A DNA stretch of 64,000 nucleotides, taken from positions 1-64,000 of the forward strand of contig CAIQCK010000096.1 of assembly GCA_903870275.1 (NCBI GenBank), read 5' to 3'. Made by a program: the position numbers and the translations under genes. The stretch comes from an uncultured bacterium. Lineage in GTDB: Bacteria > Verrucomicrobiota > Verrucomicrobiia > CAIQCK01. The notes below the pieces were generated by a model that did no database searches, was not told the origin of the DNA, and saw only the letters and a list, made by a program, of their open reading frames with translations. This document shows, in pieces, positions 61,019 to 64,000 of the stretch (its first letter is position 1; every line of letters starts with the position of its first letter).

Positions 61019-62416
61019 ATGGCAATGCGCGCCTTTCTCAACCGCAGCGGGCTTCCTGGCCGCCTCATCCCGGCGGCTGTCCTCGGCATCCTTTTTCTTC
61101 TGAACGCTCCGATTCGCGCGGCGGAGAACACCGCGACCATCCTGCGATCCGTGAGCCGCGGGGCGCGCGAGGGGGATTTGACGAGTATCGAGCCGCTGAA
61201 GAACCTTCACGACAACGTGGCGGCGGACGCGGTGGTGAAAATGATCGAGGACAAGAAGGTGCCGGACGCCGCGAAGCAGAAGATTGCCGAAGTGGTGGCG
61301 CAATGGCCCGCGAAGGGCGGCCTCGACTACTTTGCGTTTTATCTGCGGGGACACGACCGGATGAGCGACGACATGCTGCGGTTCTATGCGGACCTGGGTT
61401 GCGCGCAGTTCAAGCCTTTCTTCCTCGGCATTCTCGCGCCGCTGCGAAACCAGCAGGCCGCCGACATCAAGGAGCCGGCGCGTTGCGCGCTGGCGCTGCG
61501 CGCGCTGGCGCGATTTCCCGACCAGACCGACGACGCGGTCTCGCTGATCGCGTCGTTGCTTGACGACCGGTTCCCGTACGTTATCCGCGCCAACGCGACG
61601 GACGCGCTGGGCAACATCAAGAGCCGGCGCGGTTTTGTGGCGCTGATCTCGTTGGTGAAGGACGGCGTGATCGGCGAAGCGGCGCAGCGCACGCTCTTCC
61701 GACTGACGGGGCAGGATTTCGGCGACGCGACGAAGGAATGGATCGCGTGGTACAAGGAGCAGGGCCGGCAGGCGGAGCTGAAGATGTTGAGCCTGGACGA
61801 TTGGGAAAAGCACCGGCAGCAAAAAAAGCCCGCCGTTGCCGCCGCGGCGGAGCCGAAGGAATTCAGCGCGCGGTTCTACGGCGTGGAGGTCAAGGCGCGC
61901 CATTGTCTCTTCGTGCTCGATTGCAGCGGCAGCATGGCGGGCGAGCGCATCACGCAGCTCAAGCTGGAGATGAGCAACTTGCTCGATTCGTTGGAGAAGA
62001 AACCGAAGAACACGCGCTTCGGCATCATCACCTTCGCCTTCGAGGTGGAGGGTTGCCTGTCCGGGCACCAACTGCTGCCGAACGACCCCGTCAACGTCAA
62101 GCGGGCCGCGCGTTTTGTCGAAAAGATGCACGCCGAGGGCGGCACGCCCATGGTAGCGGCGTTGCAACTGATCGCAACGAAAGTGCTGCCCGGCAGCGAC
62201 GTGGACACGATCTATTTCATGAGCGACGGCGAGCCGACCGATGGCACGCCGGAAGACGTGCTGGCGGTGGTGAAGAAAATTCATGAGGATTTCCAGGTCA
62301 AGTTCCACACCATTGGCATCGGCGAAGCCATCGCCCCCGCCAATGCCGCCGAGAAGAAACCCACGCTCCTTAAACAGATGGCCGAATGCACCGGCGGCTC
62401 CTACACGGAGCGGTAG
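61019..62416 (+). CDS. secreted von Willebrand A-domain protein with HEAT-like repeats
   Basis: 465-residue exported protein: a signal peptide (RLIPAAVLGILFLLNAPIRAAE), an N-terminal helical region with HEAT-like repeats (about 35-230), and a C-terminal vWA domain (about 290-465) with an intact metal-ion-dependent adhesion motif DCSGSMAG (D301, S303, S305) and a downstream MSDGEPTDGTPEDV. Such proteins bind partners through the metal site. The start is the first of two close ATGs. No ribosome binding site is evident. Confidence 0.85.
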   Translation: MAMRAFLNRSGLPGRLIPAAVLGILFLLNAPIRAAENTATILRSVSRGAREGDLTSIEPLKNLHDNVAADAVVKMIEDKKVPDAAKQKIAEVVAQWPAKGGLDYFAFYLRGHDRMSDDMLRFYADLGCAQFKPFFLGILAPLRNQQAADIKEPARCALALRALARFPDQTDDAVSLIASLLDDRFPYVIRANATDALGNIKSRRGFVALISLVKDGVIGEAAQRTLFRLTGQDFGDATKEWIAWYKEQGRQAELKMLSLDDWEKHRQQKKPAVAAAAEPKEFSARFYGVEVKARHCLFVLDCSGSMAGERITQLKLEMSNLLDSLEKKPKNTRFGIITFAFEVEGCLSGHQLLPNDPVNVKRAARFVEKMHAEGGTPMVAALQLIATKVLPGSDVDTIYFMSDGEPTDGTPEDVLAVVKKIHEDFQVKFHTIGIGEAIAPANAAEKKPTLLKQMAECTGGSYTER

Positions 62417-62496
62417 AGGGCGGCAAAAATTCCGGGCAGGGAAGGCGTGCTGCGCCGCAGATTTATCGCTCGCCCCCGTCCAAACGCGTGGTTAGC

Positions 62497-63222
62497 ATGA
62501 TCAACGTGGTTGCCGCTTTTGAAAAACATTGGAGCGCTGTCGCGGGCGCGAGCCTCGTGGCCGGGTGGGCCGCGGTGACTGCGGTTTTCGCCGCCGACCC
62601 GAATCCCACCACCGTTCGCGACGCAGCCCAATACATTGGCGTGAACGACTGCGCTCTGTGCCACAAGGGGAAAAAAGTCGGCGACCAGTTCGACAAATGG
62701 CAGGCCGGCCCGCACTCCAAGACTTTTGAGGTGCTCGCCACTCCCTCCGCGAAAGCCGTCGCCGCCAAACTCGGCATCGCCGATCCGCAGGCCAGCGGCA
62801 AATGCCTGAAGTGCCACTCCACCGCTTACAACTGGACCGAGCAGCGCCAGACCACGACGATCAAACCCGAACAGGGCGTCGTCTGCGAGTCCTGCCACGG
62901 TCCTGCCAAAAACTACGTTCCGAGGGTCAGCACCGATCTCGTTCTGGAGGACCCCTTGGGCCAGCGCAGCCTGATGGATTTTCTCAATCCTTTCACGCTG
63001 CGGGCCAAAACCTGCTATTCCATCATCACGATGGACGACCGCCAAAAAGCCATCCGGGCCGGCCTGATCTATCCCGCCTTCCAGAGCTGCACGCGCTGCC
63101 ATAACGAGCAAAGCCCCACCTGGAAACCGGACCGCTACGTTACCAAGGAAGGCAAGCACGTTGGCTTCGATCTCCGGCAGAATTTCGTCAAGATCGCCCA
63201 CCCCATGCCGTCGTCGCAGTAA
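62497..63222 (+). CDS. tetraheme cytochrome c (c554-like)
   Basis: 241-residue exported cytochrome. Four heme-binding CxxCH motifs: CALCH (C52), CLKCH (C103), CESCH (C130) and CTRCH (C198), consistent with the cytochrome c554 family of periplasmic electron carriers. A signal or anchor helix spans about residues 15-32. The start at 62497 begins this helix; a longer frame to 62386 overlaps the vWA gene. Redox partners are not nearby. Confidence 0.85.
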   Translation: MINVVAAFEKHWSAVAGASLVAGWAAVTAVFAADPNPTTVRDAAQYIGVNDCALCHKGKKVGDQFDKWQAGPHSKTFEVLATPSAKAVAAKLGIADPQASGKCLKCHSTAYNWTEQRQTTTIKPEQGVVCESCHGPAKNYVPRVSTDLVLEDPLGQRSLMDFLNPFTLRAKTCYSIITMDDRQKAIRAGLIYPAFQSCTRCHNEQSPTWKPDRYVTKEGKHVGFDLRQNFVKIAHPMPSSQ

Positions 63223-63684
63223 GTCGGGGTGGTTAATGCGGTGGGAGACAATCGGCGCGCTCTGTTTGTCCATCCATGCACCTCTCAATGCAGTCGAGCG
63301 ATAAGGTGGATCGCGACCTCCGGGCGCGATAGCTGTTGAAAGAAGTGAAAGCATGGTGCTTGGGTCCGGCATCTCATTTTCCAAACACGACATCTTTCTC
63401 TCGCCTGCGGCCATCGCGCCCGGAGGTCGCGATCCACCCGGCAGCCGCGCGTCGGCGCCGTTTCCTTTCGCTGCCGCTCAACTTGATTTCCGTTCCGGAT
63501 CGGACCGCGAAAAGTTTCAGCGATAGGAATATTCCCTATGCGGTAACGGGATTCTGTCCGAATGAAATTAACCCTTCTCCAGCGTAGGGTCTTGCCACGA
63601 GCAGAAGGAGCCAAGGTGGTGGCGACGCAGCCATAAACAAATAGTCCGCCGCCGTCGAAAAACTGGCAGCCAATGGAGATGGTT
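63223..63684. other. intergenic region with REPIN-like element
   Basis: Contains one complete paired palindrome (63305-63438). No gene is seen in the rest. The region from about 63640 supplies the start of the small gene at 63685. Confidence 0.55.
63305..63438. repeat. REPIN-like paired palindrome (GGTGGA family), copy 2
   Basis: Left end GGTGGATCGCGACCTCCGGG and right end CCCGGAGGTCGCGATCCACC, exact inverses. Each end is a hairpin around TCC or GGA with one A/G mismatch. Relative to 25255-25386, the stem bases differ on both sides together, which keeps pairing. Confidence 0.8.
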
Positions 63685-63858
63685 ATGAAGAAAATGAAGA
63701 GATCGGCACAAGGAGTTCGTGGCACGTTGACTTTGGGTGATCTGGTGACACTGGCGTATGATGTCAGCCCCAATCGCGCGACGGCGGTGAAACTGGTGGG
63801 ACTTCTGTTGGGAGGACGCGGCATTCATTTTGGCCGCCAGACGAACCCAGGACGATGA
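63685..63858 (+). CDS. small hypothetical protein (57 aa)
   Basis: Basic N-terminus (MKKMKRSAQGVRG) followed by LTLGDLVTLAYDVSPNRATAVKLVGLLL. The ATG at 63685 has GGAG about six bases upstream, better than the in-frame start at 63673. No domain is recognised. The protein looks real but short. Confidence 0.55.
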   Translation: MKKMKRSAQGVRGTLTLGDLVTLAYDVSPNRATAVKLVGLLLGGRGIHFGRQTNPGR

Positions 63859-64000
63859 GCTTGGAGACAGCCTAACATGTCCACATGCTCGGAACGAGTG
63901 CTTGGCCGTTCGTGGTCCGAAGAGATTCTTATGTGCCTCTACGGACTTCGGAATGGAAACACTTTTGAGTCGCGCGAACTGTCTGTAAAACCCTTTCCAT
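63859..64000. other. right edge, nothing recognised
   Basis: 142 bases to the window end. No terminator, repeat or confident gene start is visible. Confidence 0.4.

Overview
This 64 kb window is GC-rich bacterial chromosome and most resembles Verrucomicrobiota, probably the Pedosphaera/Limisphaerales part of the phylum. That placement is inference from gene content. The supporting content is: PEP-CTERM proteins, one of them built of T5SS/PEP-CTERM repeats; three Tat-exported Gfo/Idh/MocA oxidoreductases; a DUF1080 protein; a pseudopilin with a C-terminal DG(H) motif; a DUF2851 protein; secreted SUMF1-fold proteins; and a giant tandem-fused UvrA. Many short palindromic and low-complexity repeats lie between genes and, unusually, in frame inside genes. 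No rRNA, tRNA, CRISPR array, transposase or phage module was recognised.

Layout. 1-887 is repeat-rich non-coding DNA. 888-6782 holds an alpha-glucan phosphorylase, a small hypothetical protein, a cupin, a copper-type P1B ATPase and a small conserved protein. 6905-11651 is a compact unit: queE, a class III aminotransferase, a LuxE-like acyl-activating enzyme, a LuxC-like acyl reductase and queD. 11717-18153 is a potABC-potD polyamine ABC transporter split by a 2.7 kb two-gene cassette, with the potC/potD junction duplicated on either side. 18163-24904 carries a Gfo/Idh/MocA enzyme, a pseudopilin, a GH5 glycosidase with an inserted domain and several hypothetical proteins. 24905-26287 is a repeat-rich non-coding island containing an inverted second copy of the element at 114-360. 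26288-33346 has a repeat-built PEP-CTERM protein, an enlarged sigma-54, a DciA/DUF721 protein and a DUF2851 protein. 33437-40870 has a sugar isomerase/epimerase-like protein, purH, a TrpB2-type trpB followed by a beta-propeller PEP-CTERM gene and a decayed second trpB tail, an esterase, a YdcF-like protein and a HAD hydrolase. 41050-43428 is an ECF nickel/cobalt transporter (cbiM-PDGLE, cbiQ, cbiO) behind a NikR-like palindrome. 43617-47033 holds gltX, pgsA and der. 47109-51313 has a DUF1080 protein and a tandem SUMF1 family with a collapsed third copy. 51329-58348 has a Gfo/Idh/MocA enzyme and the 1864-residue double UvrA. 58493-63858 holds a membrane zinc-ribbon islet flanked by direct repeats, another Gfo/Idh/MocA enzyme, a von Willebrand A protein, a tetraheme cytochrome and a small protein.

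How the genes may work together. The aminotransferase, LuxE and LuxC are translationally close and could form an acid-to-thioester-to-aldehyde-to-amine route, located next to a polyamine importer. QueE and QueD bracket this unit and belong to 7-deazaguanine (queuosine precursor) synthesis. CbiM-PDGLE, CbiQ and CbiO form one metal transporter. Most other genes are housekeeping or secreted carbohydrate and cell-surface functions.

Most unusual points: (1) sigma-54 has a Cys-containing 64-residue insert in the turn of its DNA-binding helix-turn-helix; (2) the acid-to-amine-like lux/aminotransferase unit; (3) REPIN-like paired palindromes whose stems vary with pairing kept; (4) low-complexity 'word' tracts that sit in frame in at least nine genes, including several times in uvrA; (5) gene-sized insertions flanked by duplicated junctions.
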